A stretch of DNA of 64,000 nucleotides from Vibrio gazogenes (lineage in GTDB: Bacteria; Pseudomonadota; Gammaproteobacteria; Enterobacterales; Vibrionaceae): assembly GCF_023920225.1 (NCBI RefSeq), contig NZ_CP092587.1, positions 2,170,001 through 2,234,000 on the forward strand, in the 5' to 3' direction. This document shows positions 1 through 8,547 of the stretch, piece after piece. Numbering within the stretch: position 1 is the stretch's first letter; every line of letters starts with the position of its first letter. The notes under the pieces were generated by a model, which did no database searches, was not told the DNA's origin, and worked only from the letters and a program-made list of their open reading frames with translations. A program made the position numbers and the translations under genes.

Positions 1-747
1 AGTAAAAGAGTCGCAATCCTCTATCTGTTCTGGACCATCTTTTATGCTTATTTCTGGATGAAACCGCTCACCCTGAATTTCATCGGTATGATGACCGTCG
101 TCGAAACACTCATCGTCGGCTATCACCATTTATGGTATTTGGTTGGAATGCTCGGAGCAGGACTGATGACCTATGTGTTCAGAGAGCGAACTCGGACTGG
201 CGCACAATTGGCACTACTCTGTTTTGTGCTTGGTGTGATGGTGCAGTACATCGGCAATTACCATCTGATGTCTTCGACATTCGCCGATAGGCTTTTCAAC
301 ATTGGTTTTACCCATCGCAATTTTTTATTATTAGGCTTTCCATTCTTCTATATCGGTTTCTTCATTCGCAAACATCAACTGTTTGCAAAAATACCGACCA
401 GTACACTCCTCATCGCAGCACTGATTGGCATCGTGCTGTTACTGGGAGAAAGCTGGTATAACCTCAACCAACCATCTCGTACCGGCGTGTTTGACAATTA
501 TCTTTCATTGATATGGGTCTGCCCTGCATTATTCTTACTGGCCATGCGTTCTCAGCGCACCACAACAAACAAGCATCTGGCACATCTCTCTACGGCAATT
601 TATCTGATTCATCCGTTTTGTTTAAGTGTGCTGATGAAAATCCATCATTGGGAGAATACCCCCATGGCGATCGGATGTATGCTGCTGTCGCTGGCCTTCT
701 CTTATGTACTGATACAGATCTATAAACGGGTGGGTTATATCTTGTAA
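1..747 (+). CDS. Acyltransferase family 3 membrane protein, C-terminal part
   Basis: The frame is open from the first base of the window, so the gene starts upstream and only its last 248 codons are seen. The protein is a chain of hydrophobic helices (for example around residues 35-55, 60-80 and 115-130 of the visible part) and carries the sequence HHLWYLVGMLGAG, which fits the conserved H-WY/F-L segment of acyltransferase 3 (OafA/WecH-type) proteins. Members move acyl groups, often acetyl, onto sugars or lipids of the envelope from the inner membrane. The methionine at base 58 is internal to a helix run and is not the true start. The catalytic N-terminal histidine of the family is outside the window. 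It ends 10 bp from the convergent DUF1295 gene. Substrate unknown. Confidence 0.75.
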   Translation, partial: SKRVAILYLFWTIFYAYFWMKPLTLNFIGMMTVVETLIVGYHHLWYLVGMLGAGLMTYVFRERTRTGAQLALLCFVLGVMVQYIGNYHLMSSTFADRLFNIGFTHRNFLLLGFPFFYIGFFIRKHQLFAKIPTSTLLIAALIGIVLLLGESWYNLNQPSRTGVFDNYLSLIWVCPALFLLAMRSQRTTTNKHLAHLSTAIYLIHPFCLSVLMKIHHWENTPMAIGCMLLSLAFSYVLIQIYKRVGYIL

Positions 748-757
748 ATCATATGTG

Positions 758-1489
758 TCAGTAAATAAACGGCACCAATTTTTTGGTTTTTGCTGCGTAT
801 TGGCGGAAGTCGTCACCATAACGATCAGCCAGATAACTATCGAGCGCCGGAATGTGCATTGCGACAAAAGAATATCCCATAGCGAGCGGCAATAATAACG
901 TCCAGTAGTTACCGGTCAGCAAACTCCAGCCGGAAAACAACACGACATCCCCGAAATAATTGATATGCATGGAATAACCGAACAGACCTTCCGTATAGAT
1001 TTTTCCTTTGTGACTCAGATCCTTTTTCCACCATTTACGCTGAAGCTCAGAGTAAGTATTCAAGAACGAACCAAGTAGCAGCAAAAGCGCGGCAAAAACA
1101 TCCTGAGAACCGAGTGGGATAATATTGTTGCGAAATGCACCGCCCCCAACCACCAATAGCCCGATTTCAAAAAATGCAATAAAACAAATCAGTCCGAACA
1201 CTTCACTCCAATCGATCATTCGCTGCAAAATGTACAAAACCGTAATCGTATGGCGAATCCAATATAAAACAACACAGCCAAAAAGAAGTTGTATTCTGAC
1301 ATCATCGGTTAGTGTCCACTCCTGTCCGATAAGCTGGCCGAGGGTCGTAAAACCATCATTAAAAGCAAGCCAAGCACACAAAACAACGAGCATAAAGTGT
1401 AAGCCAACAAAAGTAAGACGCTGGGCAACAGCACTACCATATTCCCGGTTGACGCCCCCGGATTTTGGCTTTTGTTTTACATGTTCCAT
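758..1489 (-). CDS. DUF1295 / steroid 5-alpha-reductase-like membrane protein
   Basis: A 243-residue protein with about six hydrophobic segments. Near residues 167-182 it has GLFGYSMHINYFGD, matching the signature G-Y-S-xH-x-NYFGE of the DUF1295 / steroid 5-alpha reductase C-terminal family. The end, YGDDFRQYAAKTKKLVPFIY, also has the usual family form. Known relatives include NAD(P)H-dependent reductases and isoprenylcysteine methyltransferase-like enzymes, but the true reaction cannot be told from sequence. The gene lies 30 bp downstream of the sterol-desaturase-type gene on the same strand and is probably cotranscribed with it, which would suggest a shared role in modifying a lipid or isoprenoid. 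The start is an ATG with a clear AGGAAAAA-type ribosome site just upstream. Confidence 0.7.
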   Translation of the reverse strand: MEHVKQKPKSGGVNREYGSAVAQRLTFVGLHFMLVVLCAWLAFNDGFTTLGQLIGQEWTLTDDVRIQLLFGCVVLYWIRHTITVLYILQRMIDWSEVFGLICFIAFFEIGLLVVGGGAFRNNIIPLGSQDVFAALLLLLGSFLNTYSELQRKWWKKDLSHKGKIYTEGLFGYSMHINYFGDVVLFSGWSLLTGNYWTLLLPLAMGYSFVAMHIPALDSYLADRYGDDFRQYAAKTKKLVPFIY

Positions 1490-1519
1490 TATTTTTCCTT
1501 CTGTGTCAGAACAAACATA

Positions 1520-2794
1520 CTATAGTGTTTCACTTTGTGGTAACAAACGCCCTTTCAGCTCGCGACCCTGCCGATAAATAATATAATTCAACAGCGTAAT
1601 TACCATCAGAATCACCGTACTGATGATCAGTAAATGATTTTGTTCAGTACTCACCGCCCAATACAAGAATATTCCGGCGAATCCTTGTGAAATAATTTCA
1701 GCGCCCCACCCAACATTTCTCCCATCAAGTACAATACCATTATAGTGACTTAACCAGAGAAATAATAACGACAACGCTGTAACAGGTAATATCGGGAAAT
1801 CACCGAAATAACTCATCAGATAGCAAAATAGAATTAGCGTCACAAAGAAACGCACAAGTGTTGTTAATTTTGTTCTTAAAGAAATGTAGGGATCTCGAGG
1901 TTTAAACTGTGAACACGGAATTCTGGCAACATCACTATAAAAATGTCTTCTTTCAACACCTTTTGGCAACCATCCCGGTGATGCAAATACCGAGCAAAAA
2001 ATTTCCCAAGGTGAGTGGGAAAGCTGTATTTTTTTCCAGATAGTCTTGAGATAATAGCTATTAATCACGAATGGGCTGAAACTTGGATAAGATTCCCGCA
2101 CGCCATAAACAACCGGTTCCTCTTCAAGTTCACGCTGATAAGTCCCGAATAATTGATCCCAGACGACCAAGATTCCGCCAAAATTCTTATCAATATATTT
2201 CCCATTCCTTGCATGATGAACGCGGTGTAATGAAGGTGTGTTAACAAACTTATCCAGCCGTGGTGTATTCTTCAAATACTTTGTATGAATACAAAATGCC
2301 CAGAGCACCTGAATATAGCTAGCAACAAGAAAGACCTCTAACGATATCCCCAGAAACGCCATTACAATGAAACTCATCCACATCGTCAGCTCGGTAAAAT
2401 AACTGATGCGGATCGATACACCAAAGTTGAAATTTTCTGCGGTATGATGAACAAGATGATCAGTCCAAAACAATCCGATCATGTGATGAATTCGGTGATT
2501 CCAGTAGTAACAAAAGTCATAGGCAAAAAAAGCCAGGATATAAGTCAGAGGGCTAGACTGATCCAACTCAAATATTCTAAATTCCTTATAAACATAAGAA
2601 TAAGCTGCAACCACACCAAGTAACATAATAAATGAAAAACCTAAGTTACCCAATGCAATTGATGCATTTGTCAATGTATCATTAAAACGATAATTTTTAT
2701 GCTTTTTCAAATAACTTAGAATTGATAAAATAAAGAGTGGCCCAAGATAAAAGGGAAGTGTATACATCACTTCATCTGAAAAATCCAAATTCAT
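1520..2794 (-). CDS. Sterol desaturase / fatty acid hydroxylase superfamily protein
   Basis: An integral membrane di-iron oxygenase of 424 residues. All three histidine clusters of the family are visible: HRIHH at residues 100-104, HLVHH at 113-117 and HRVHH at 190-194, which bind the two irons. About eight hydrophobic segments surround them, and the C-terminal 150 residues form an extra hydrophobic region beyond the core domain. The ATG at 2794 is chosen because GAGG sits eight bases upstream; a TTG two codons earlier is the alternative. It heads an operon with the DUF1295 gene. Substrate (fatty acid, hopanoid or other lipid) is not shown by the sequence. A perfect Fur box lies about 330 bp upstream, so iron control of this iron enzyme is possible, though that box may instead serve the divergent secreted-protein gene. 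Confidence 0.85.
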   Translation of the reverse strand: MNLDFSDEVMYTLPFYLGPLFILSILSYLKKHKNYRFNDTLTNASIALGNLGFSFIMLLGVVAAYSYVYKEFRIFELDQSSPLTYILAFFAYDFCYYWNHRIHHMIGLFWTDHLVHHTAENFNFGVSIRISYFTELTMWMSFIVMAFLGISLEVFLVASYIQVLWAFCIHTKYLKNTPRLDKFVNTPSLHRVHHARNGKYIDKNFGGILVVWDQLFGTYQRELEEEPVVYGVRESYPSFSPFVINSYYLKTIWKKIQLSHSPWEIFCSVFASPGWLPKGVERRHFYSDVARIPCSQFKPRDPYISLRTKLTTLVRFFVTLILFCYLMSYFGDFPILPVTALSLLFLWLSHYNGIVLDGRNVGWGAEIISQGFAGIFLYWAVSTEQNHLLIISTVILMVITLLNYIIYRQGRELKGRLLPQSETL

Positions 2795-3120
2795 AATCAA
2801 TACCTCACGTGGCGTGAATTATCCGCCTGATTTTTAAAATCAATGAATAAAGGTCATTTTGCTTCATTTTTTCGTGACCAGCGTGTTAAGTGAATTGAAT
2901 AAATGTTAACCAAATTAACTTGAATATGTAAATACACAATAAGCGTTTTTTTGAGTTGAACTTCACATGCTCACTAATAATAGTTTTATTTTTAATTTGA
3001 AATAATTCTGAAATTAAATTGAAATGATATCGGTTGTTGTTTATAAGAATTCCAATTAAAACATCACAAGAAAGATTATTTATTACATAATAATAATTTT
3101 ATTTAAAGTACGGCATTCTA

Positions 3121-3137
3121 TAAATGATAATCATTTA
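3121..3137. promoter_or_regulatory. Fur box, perfect palindrome
   Basis: Bases 3121-3137 form a perfect 8-1-8 palindrome (TAAATGAT-A-ATCATTTA), which fits the Fur consensus core ATGATAATCAT. A TATAAT at 3160-3165 suggests a rightward promoter towards the secreted-protein gene at 3331, with the box at the upstream edge of RNA polymerase contact. The rest of the 536-bp gap between 2795 and 3330 is very AT-rich and holds no convincing gene. Confidence 0.75.
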
Positions 3138-3251
3138 TTTCTGTAATAGAATGATGTCATATAATAACTTAAACCGGATCACAACTTACTCATTTAATAC
3201 GACCACTCTTTTAACTATCCACTGTGATTAAAATTAGATAGTTTATACTCT

Positions 3252-3296
3252 ACTCAACATATGAATCACCATGCATTTAAGTGCTCGGTGTTGAGT
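3252..3296 (+). other. Structured leader with possible 13-codon upstream frame
   Basis: An inverted repeat ACTCAACA (3252-3259) / TGTTGAGT (3289-3296) encloses a short frame that starts at ATG 3261 and runs 13 codons to TAA. It sits in the untranslated leader of the secreted-protein gene. A regulatory role is only a possibility; no strong ribosome site precedes the short frame. Confidence 0.25.
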
Positions 3297-3330
3297 GATT
3301 AATAATGAAGAGAGTACATGGAGACAAATC

Positions 3331-3738
3331 GTGAAATTAAAAACGATTCTTACATTCAGTTTGGCTGGTCTTGCCGCCGGTATGATCTCTCCGGCTAAAG
3401 CAGACACTGTATGCAGAACACCCAACATTGTCTGTTCGGGTCAGACAACGTCCGGAGATACAAGCTGGCAACAATACCCTAATGGTGCGGGAATATATGT
3501 AGATATCGATACTTCTGCATGTGAGTTAACTTCCATGCCGACATATATGACCTCGATGAACGGCAACAATACTCATTGGGAAGTCACTGGCACTACATCT
3601 ATCTATAATGCGACAGAGACTGGTTTTCGGGTCTATATAAGGTATACGAATGGCAGAGCCCTTACTCCTGCAACGGCAAATGGATTCCAGTGGTCAATCA
3701 ATTGGATCGCACTCAGCTCGGCGGATTGTCCGGAGTAA
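3331..3738 (+). CDS. Small secreted cysteine-containing protein, unknown function
   Basis: A GTG start at 3331 is preferred over the longer frame because GGAG lies seven bases upstream and translation then begins with a clean signal peptide: positive N-terminus MKLK, hydrophobic core to residue 18 and an AKA cleavage site at residue 24. The mature protein is about 111 residues with four cysteines, likely two disulfides, and is rich in Thr, Ser, Tyr and Trp, suggesting a beta-sandwich. Segments such as GIYVDIDTSAC and GFRVYIRYTNG resemble a short domain I recall from secreted or surface bacterial proteins, but I cannot name its function. Upstream are a Fur box and a structured leader, so expression may rise under iron limitation. 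A strong terminator follows. Confidence 0.7.
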   Translation: MKLKTILTFSLAGLAAGMISPAKADTVCRTPNIVCSGQTTSGDTSWQQYPNGAGIYVDIDTSACELTSMPTYMTSMNGNNTHWEVTGTTSIYNATETGFRVYIRYTNGRALTPATANGFQWSINWIALSSADCPE

Positions 3739-3849
3739 TCTTCAAGTGGACATTTAAATTGTGAGACGGGCATTGATTCCCTGCATTATAACGACGCTCT
3801 TGAGCCACTTATTGCATGCAGACATCGACACTCCGTCGCTAACCAAAAG

Positions 3850-3878
3850 AACAGGCGCTTGATATACAAGCGCCTGTT
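3850..3878. terminator. Bidirectional terminator
   Basis: A 12-bp perfect stem (AACAGGCGCTTG / CAAGCGCCTGTT) with a five-base loop, followed by TTTT on the plus strand and an A/T tract on the other. It separates the convergent secreted-protein and hydrolase genes. Confidence 0.9.
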
Positions 3879-3910
3879 TTAATCATATTGAACCTCATGC
3901 GTTCCGAATG

Positions 3911-5134
3911 TTATTGATTAACCGCAAACTGTTGATCGAGCCAGTTGAATGCAGCGTCTTGCATATCTGCGGTAAAGATATGCCCTTTATTCGGCCAGAT
4001 TTGAGTGTGGAGCTTATCCTCTGCGCCATTCGCTCGCCAGACACGATGCAATTTATCGAATGCATTTTGGACTGAATCAACAGGAAACAACGGATCCAAG
4101 CCACCGGCAAAAACCAACATTGGCTTGGGTGCAGCAATCGCGGCAACATCGGGATAATCCAGATAACGCGCCATATACGGATGCAACATTGTAAACGCAG
4201 ACTGACCTTTCAACTGATTATTACCGGGCACCATTAAACCTTTCATTGTCCCCATCCATGAATCCACAACACTGGCAGTAATGTCCTCCGATAACGCAGC
4301 CACTTGCCAAGAACGAAACGCGCCCATTGAGAAACCGACGGATGCGACACGCGATTGATCAACTTGGGGTCGGTTTGCCAGAAATTTCGCGGCCCGCAAA
4401 TCATCCAGTGCAATGATGCCCGCGAACGAAGTGCCTAAATTAAATAAGTTCGATGCCAGCGCTTGCTGTGAATCGGTGCGAAATCCCGCTACGGAGCGAT
4501 CCCCCCAGCCCAATGCATCGATGGATAAAACCACATAGCCACGCTTTGCCAGTTCATCACCGGGGAAACGATCCGTAAAATAACGGTGCGCCCATTCACG
4601 CGATGAAGATAAGCGGGCATCATCTCCCCAAGTCTCAACAAATTTCTCTTTACCAATATCAAACCGCGACCCGTGATCATGTAAAAATAACGCGGCAGGA
4701 AAAGGCCCGCTCCCCTTAGGCGTTAACATCAACGCCAGCACTCGACTCTCATGACTGATATTGAATACGATTTTCTGGGCGATATAACTGCCCCGATCAA
4801 TCTGGTCAATCACCATCGGATTAAACGGTGTGTCATCTTGATAAGGTAAAATAATTTCCTGCGCCTTTGCCTTGGCAAGGCTGTGCCACAATTCCGGGCT
4901 GTATCCATCGTGCCACGCGAGTTTGTACGGCATGCGCGCTGCTTTCAATTTTTCATAAAACAACGGAAAACTATTATCAGGCGAATCGATCGCTTGCGTA
5001 ACGTAATCAGGCCCTGCCGGGGCATCATTGTCATAAGTACTATGGGCAAAAACGGCAGTGCTATGCGCCAATGCGGCTGAGCTGATCAGCGTGATCATGC
5101 TCGTCATAAGTATGGTTTTAATCAACTGATTCAT
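3911..5134 (-). CDS. Secreted alpha/beta hydrolase, acetyl-xylan-esterase-like
   Basis: A 407-residue protein with a signal peptide (hydrophobic residues about 5-23, ALA-type cleavage near residue 23), so it is probably periplasmic or exported. The alpha/beta hydrolase fold shows a nucleophile elbow GFSMG (Ser269), an acid in FAGGLDP (Asp347) and a histidine in NKGHIF (His385), a complete catalytic triad. An oxyanion-region motif LHDHGSRF is at residues 151-158, and DALGWGDRS follows. These features match the Abhydrolase_7 / acetyl xylan esterase and dienelactone hydrolase group, which deacylate carbohydrates or cleave esters. The natural substrate is not evident. The gene is monocistronic between a terminator and an AT-rich upstream region; no operator was recognised. 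Confidence 0.8.
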   Translation of the reverse strand: MNQLIKTILMTSMITLISSAALAHSTAVFAHSTYDNDAPAGPDYVTQAIDSPDNSFPLFYEKLKAARMPYKLAWHDGYSPELWHSLAKAKAQEIILPYQDDTPFNPMVIDQIDRGSYIAQKIVFNISHESRVLALMLTPKGSGPFPAALFLHDHGSRFDIGKEKFVETWGDDARLSSSREWAHRYFTDRFPGDELAKRGYVVLSIDALGWGDRSVAGFRTDSQQALASNLFNLGTSFAGIIALDDLRAAKFLANRPQVDQSRVASVGFSMGAFRSWQVAALSEDITASVVDSWMGTMKGLMVPGNNQLKGQSAFTMLHPYMARYLDYPDVAAIAAPKPMLVFAGGLDPLFPVDSVQNAFDKLHRVWRANGAEDKLHTQIWPNKGHIFTADMQDAAFNWLDQQFAVNQ

Positions 5135-5426
5135 TTGACTATCCTTAAGCAGAAAAGAGCGCTAAACCACATACACTCGATTTATTTTATAAAATTGAAA
5201 CGATGTTTTATTTTACAGAAAAATAAAGTAATGGGTGAGTTAGCAGGATCACAATCAGGCGAATTACTCGTCATTCTTCACCTCGCGATTGAGAACCAAT
5301 TCGATCTGCGCACCAGCAGTCAATTGCGCCAACAGAAAGCCCAGCCTTATCTCCCCGACGCTTTACGCGCTTCCCGCCATTGATCGATATACGGTTTTGC
5401 CTATGTCATAGATAGATATAATCAAA

Positions 5427-5455
5427 TTTACTGAATGATAATAATTATCAATAAT
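5427..5455 (+). promoter_or_regulatory. Fur-controlled promoter of the DUF2061 gene
   Basis: TGATAAT-A-ATTATCA at 5436-5450 is a perfect 7-1-7 Fur palindrome. It fills the spacer of a likely promoter, TTTACT at 5427-5432 and AATAAT at 5450-5455, 17 bp apart. Binding there should block RNA polymerase when iron is plentiful. The preceding 5135-5426 stretch holds one 50-codon plus-strand frame (from 5231) that I do not recognise and nothing else convincing. Confidence 0.75.
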
Positions 5456-5488
5456 GACACCACAATATATGATTCAGGTGGACAACCC

Positions 5489-5896
5489 ATGAAAAAGACC
5501 ATTAGTTTTGCAACAATTCACTTCAGCATCGCGTTTACAGTTGCCTATATCTTGACTGGCGATGTAATTTTGGGGAGTTTAATTGCCATGCTAGAGCCGA
5601 TGATCAATACCGTGGCATTCTACTTTCATGAAAAAGTATGGTCTCAATATGCACCGCTCCAGCGTTATGCCTCAGCGCCACATATTAAAACCGCCAGTTT
5701 CGCGGTGATCCATTTCAGTGTTGCCTTTAATGTGGCCTATTTATTGACCGGTAGCTGGCTGATCGGTGGCGTCATGGCGCTGATTGAACCGAGCATCAAT
5801 ACCTGCGCCTATTACTTCCACGAGAAAGTGTGGCAAGGAAAAGCACAGCATCAACCATGGCAGTGTACGCACCACAGTACCGTCACACCATCATAG
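5489..5896 (+). CDS. Duplicated DUF2061 membrane protein
   Basis: A 135-residue inner-membrane protein made of two copies of the DUF2061 unit. Repeat one covers about residues 1-51 and repeat two about residues 67-118; each has the pattern T-x-SFA-x-IHFS-x-AF-x-VAY-x-LTG, then a second helix with EP-x-INT and a closing YFHEKVW. Many family members have only one unit, so this is a tandem form with four helices. The start at 5489 has AGGTGG eight bases upstream. No biochemical role is established for the family. The Fur palindrome inside its promoter links it to iron status, though this is inferred from sequence only. Confidence 0.8.
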   Translation: MKKTISFATIHFSIAFTVAYILTGDVILGSLIAMLEPMINTVAFYFHEKVWSQYAPLQRYASAPHIKTASFAVIHFSVAFNVAYLLTGSWLIGGVMALIEPSINTCAYYFHEKVWQGKAQHQPWQCTHHSTVTPS

Positions 5897-5958
5897 TCAC
5901 GTACCACATGAGGGGTGATGTCTATCACAGAATCTGTTAATATAACGCCTATCTATCA

Positions 5959-5985
5959 AGTTGGCCGCAAGGCCAGCTTTTTTCA
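5959..5985 (+). terminator. Terminator or attenuator upstream of ybiT
   Basis: An 8-bp stem with one G-T pair closes on a GCAA tetraloop (5967-5970) and is followed by seven T residues. It ends about 30 bp before the ybiT start. It may simply end the DUF2061 transcript, but there is little room for a ybiT promoter between it and the start codon. Confidence 0.8.
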
Positions 5986-6012
5986 TATTCACCACTCAAT
6001 CTGGAATTCCCT

Positions 6013-7608
6013 GTGCTATCAACTGCAAACATCACCATGCAATTTGGCGATAAGCCATTATTTGAAAATATCTCCATTAAATTTGGTCACGGTAACCGTT
6101 ACGGTCTTATCGGCGCGAACGGTTGCGGCAAATCCACCTTTATGAAAATTCTGAGTGGTGAACTAGAAGCTTCCGTCGGAAGTGTTTCAATCGATCCCAA
6201 TGAACGCATGGCAAAGCTGGGACAAGACCAGTTTGCATTTGAAACGTTCTCCGTCATTGACACCGTGATTATGGGTCATAAAGAACTGTGGGAAGTCAAA
6301 GAAGAGCGCGACCGTATCTATGCATTGCCTGAAATGTCAGATGAAGATGGAATGCGCGTCGGTGATCTGGAAACAGAATTTGCCGAAATGGATGGCTATT
6401 CAGCGGAAGCCCGTGCCGGAGAACTCTTGCTCGGACTGGGCATCCCAGAAGCACAACACTTCGGGTTGATGAGTGAAATCGCCCCGGGTCTGAAATTGCG
6501 AGTGCTACTGGCACAAGTATTGTTTGCCGAACCGGAAATCATGCTGCTCGACGAACCGACCAACAACTTGGACATGCACACCATTTCTTGGTTAGAACAG
6601 ACCCTGCTGGCTCGCAACTGCACGATGATTATCATCTCGCATGACCGCCACTTTCTGAATACCGTCTGCACCCATATGGCCGATTTGGACTATGGTGAGC
6701 TGCGTTTGTTCCACGGTAACTACGATGAATACATGGTTGCCGCAGAACAGGCCAGAGAGCGTCTTCATGCTGACAATGCCAAGAAAAAAGCACAAATCGC
6801 GGAATTACAAACCTTTGTCAGCCGCTTCTCTGCAAACGCATCAAAAGCCAAACAGGCAACATCCCGCCAGAAGCAGCTTGAAAAAATTCAGCTTGAAGAG
6901 GTCAAACCTTCCAGCCGTCAGTCTCCGTTTATTCGATTCGAACAGGAAAAACCACTGTTCCGCAATGCACTCGAGGTCAACGCACTCAAACAGGGTTACG
7001 GCGACAATATTCTGTTTAATGACGTCAACCTGATGGTCGAAGTCGGTGAACGGATTGCCATCATCGGGGAAAACGGGATCGGTAAGTCAACCCTGTTAAA
7101 TACACTGGCAGGTGTGATGACGCCCATGGCCGGTGAAGTCAAATGGTCTGAAAACAATAACATTGGTTTCTACGCGCAAGATCATGCCCACGAATTCAGT
7201 GAAGAACTCAATTTAATGGATTGGATGGGACAGTGGAAAAAAGAAGGCGATGACGAGCAAACCGTGCGGAGTATCTTGGGCCGGATGCTCTTTTCACAAA
7301 ATGAGATTAAGAAGTCAGTGAAGGTCATCTCCGGTGGAGAACAAGGTCGCATGTTGTTCGGTAAACTGATCATGCAAAAACCCAATATTTTGCTGATGGA
7401 TGAACCGACCAACCATATGGATATGGAATCGATCGAGGCTCTGAACCTAGCCCTCGAAAACTACCCGGGAACGCTGCTATTTGTATCCCATGACCGTCAG
7501 TTTGTTTCCTCAATCGCAACACGCATTATCGAAATTACCAAAGATGGCGTGAATGACTTCCACGGCACTTACGATGAATATCTGGCGAAACAAGGTCTAA
7601 TCGGTTAA
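6013..7608 (+). CDS. ybiT: ABC-F ATPase YbiT
   Basis: A 531-residue soluble protein with two ABC ATPase domains and no membrane segment, the layout of ABC-F translation factors that act at the ribosomal E site. Walker A motifs are GANGCGKST (residues 34-42) and GENGIGKST; Walker B with [10 protein letters not shown] and [10 protein letters not shown]; signature motifs APGLKLR and SGGEQGR. The linker between domains, around [19 protein letters not shown], and the overall sequence match E. coli YbiT closely as I recall it, including a length near 530. The start codon is GTG at 6013; no better in-frame start is near. The leader contains a terminator-like hairpin, so attenuation is possible. Its cellular role is less defined than that of EttA. 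Confidence 0.92.
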   Translation: MLSTANITMQFGDKPLFENISIKFGHGNRYGLIGANGCGKSTFMKILSGELEASVGSVSIDPNERMAKLGQDQFAFETFSVIDTVIMGHKELWEVKEERDRIYALPEMSDEDGMRVGDLETEFAEMDGYSAEARAGELLLGLGIPEAQHFGLMSEIAPGLKLRVLLAQVLFAEPEIMLLDEPTNNLDMHTISWLEQTLLARNCTMIIISHDRHFLNTVCTHMADLDYGELRLFHGNYDEYMVAAEQARERLHADNAKKKAQIAELQTFVSRFSANASKAKQATSRQKQLEKIQLEEVKPSSRQSPFIRFEQEKPLFRNALEVNALKQGYGDNILFNDVNLMVEVGERIAIIGENGIGKSTLLNTLAGVMTPMAGEVKWSENNNIGFYAQDHAHEFSEELNLMDWMGQWKKEGDDEQTVRSILGRMLFSQNEIKKSVKVISGGEQGRMLFGKLIMQKPNILLMDEPTNHMDMESIEALNLALENYPGTLLFVSHDRQFVSSIATRIIEITKDGVNDFHGTYDEYLAKQGLIG

Positions 7609-7681
7609 TTGACCCCAGTTCGGCTGAATACAGGAGACGACGATGCATGAGTATCGTCAGTCTCCTGCTCAGCCAGCAATT

Positions 7682-7951
7682 TTAAACTGCAATCACCCGT
7701 ACACTCGACTGAACGGTTCCGGCATACCCACCGCGGTCAACAACCACATGCCAATGTCCTGAATAAGGAATCAGCAATACACTCACTGTATCCGTCATAT
7801 GCCCGCCATTATATTTATAATTGCGACGTTTCTTATATTTTTGAAAATTGTCATCATCGAGTAGCAGAACATTGGCCGTGTTATCTTTCAACGTCACTTC
7901 TATTTTTTGCCCTCGCTCACAAATGTCAAGATCGTAATGTGTAAATTTCAT
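7682..7951 (-). CDS. DUF1883 small protein
   Basis: An 89-residue protein starting at MKFTHYDL; the ATG at 7951 has GGAG eight bases upstream, while the longer frame lacks a ribosome site. The body fits DUF1883: THYDLxxxxRGQKIEVTL at the start, ANVLLLDDDNFQKYK in the middle, and SGHWHVVVDRGGYAGTV with SSVRVI at the end. The family is a small beta-rich fold sometimes fused to TIR domains in other bacteria; here it stands alone. Function is unknown. It is convergent with ybiT. The 480 bp upstream contain only a hairpin and a gene remnant. Confidence 0.8.
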   Translation of the reverse strand: MKFTHYDLDICERGQKIEVTLKDNTANVLLLDDDNFQKYKKRRNYKYNGGHMTDTVSVLLIPYSGHWHVVVDRGGYAGTVQSSVRVIAV

Positions 7952-8289
7952 TATCTCTCCAAAAATACATATCCGAATCGACCTTATTGCCCGAAGATAC
8001 ATTTTCAATGCCTCGATCATATTGAATTTTGCATCATAGATCACGGCATAAATAGATCATAAAATCATATCTATCGCACAATATGAAACATCAACATGGC
8101 TTGAACCAGCCCGAAAATAGCCATTCAATATGCAACCCAGTGATAAAAAATAATGTTTTTTATTAAATTGATTTCATATTAATTCAGCGTCAATTGATTA
8201 CACTTTTCAAGTGTGTTGCCGAGAGAAGGGAATAAAAAGAATTAGTTGAGTGGGTATATTAACAAAGAAAGAACGATATATATTTAAAG

Positions 8290-8322
8290 ATGAAGGGTAA
8301 TTGATTCACCATTACCCTTCAT
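8290..8322 (-). terminator. Hairpin, probable terminator of the S41 peptidase transcript
   Basis: A 12-bp stem containing GAAGGGTAAT (8292-8301) and ATTACCCTTC (8311-8320) with a nine-base loop. On the minus strand it is followed by a weak T-rich tract, fitting the end of the leftward S41 transcript. Nothing else was recognised between 7952 and 8433. Confidence 0.55.
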
Positions 8323-8433
8323 TCAATTATCCATCCAATTGAAAGACAGGGGACTGTTGATATTTTTTCATGACCAACATAGAGAGTTAAGTCACGCAGA
8401 AAAATAGTCGATTCCCCCCTGTCTCCCGATTTT

Positions 8434-8517
8434 CTAAACCACCCGCCTTACCCACCCACGCGTGTCAATAGTGCCCTGAAAGCATCCGCATCGACATTGA
8501 ATCGTATGATCATTCAT
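8434..8517 (-). pseudogene. Remnant of a GFA/Mss4-like (DUF6151-type) gene
   Basis: A frame of 27 codons with a good ribosome site (AAGGAG, then ATG at 8517) lies 30 bp after the S41 peptidase gene. It begins MNDHTIQCRCGCFQGTIDTR, which resembles the N-terminus of DUF6151 / GFA-like zinc-binding proteins (x-L-RCRCG-x-x-x-G), but stops after residue 27, where that family would continue to a CYCRDCQ zinc motif. The following bases contain no continuation in any frame. A further short minus-strand frame near 8338-8391 ending SPVFQLDG could be the old 3' end. I read this as an internally deleted gene; a genuine tiny CxC peptide is the alternative. Confidence 0.45.
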
Positions 8518-8547
8518 CTGTGCTCCTTCTGATTCCAAGAACTAGAA

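Noticed and set aside
5231..5383. 50-codon plus-strand frame upstream of the DUF2061 gene
   Set aside because: No ribosome site, no recognisable family and low complexity of evidence; noted only as the content of that gap.
5915..6145. Frame of 76 codons running into ybiT
   Set aside because: It overlaps ybiT in another frame and crosses a terminator hairpin; at most its first codons could matter as a leader.
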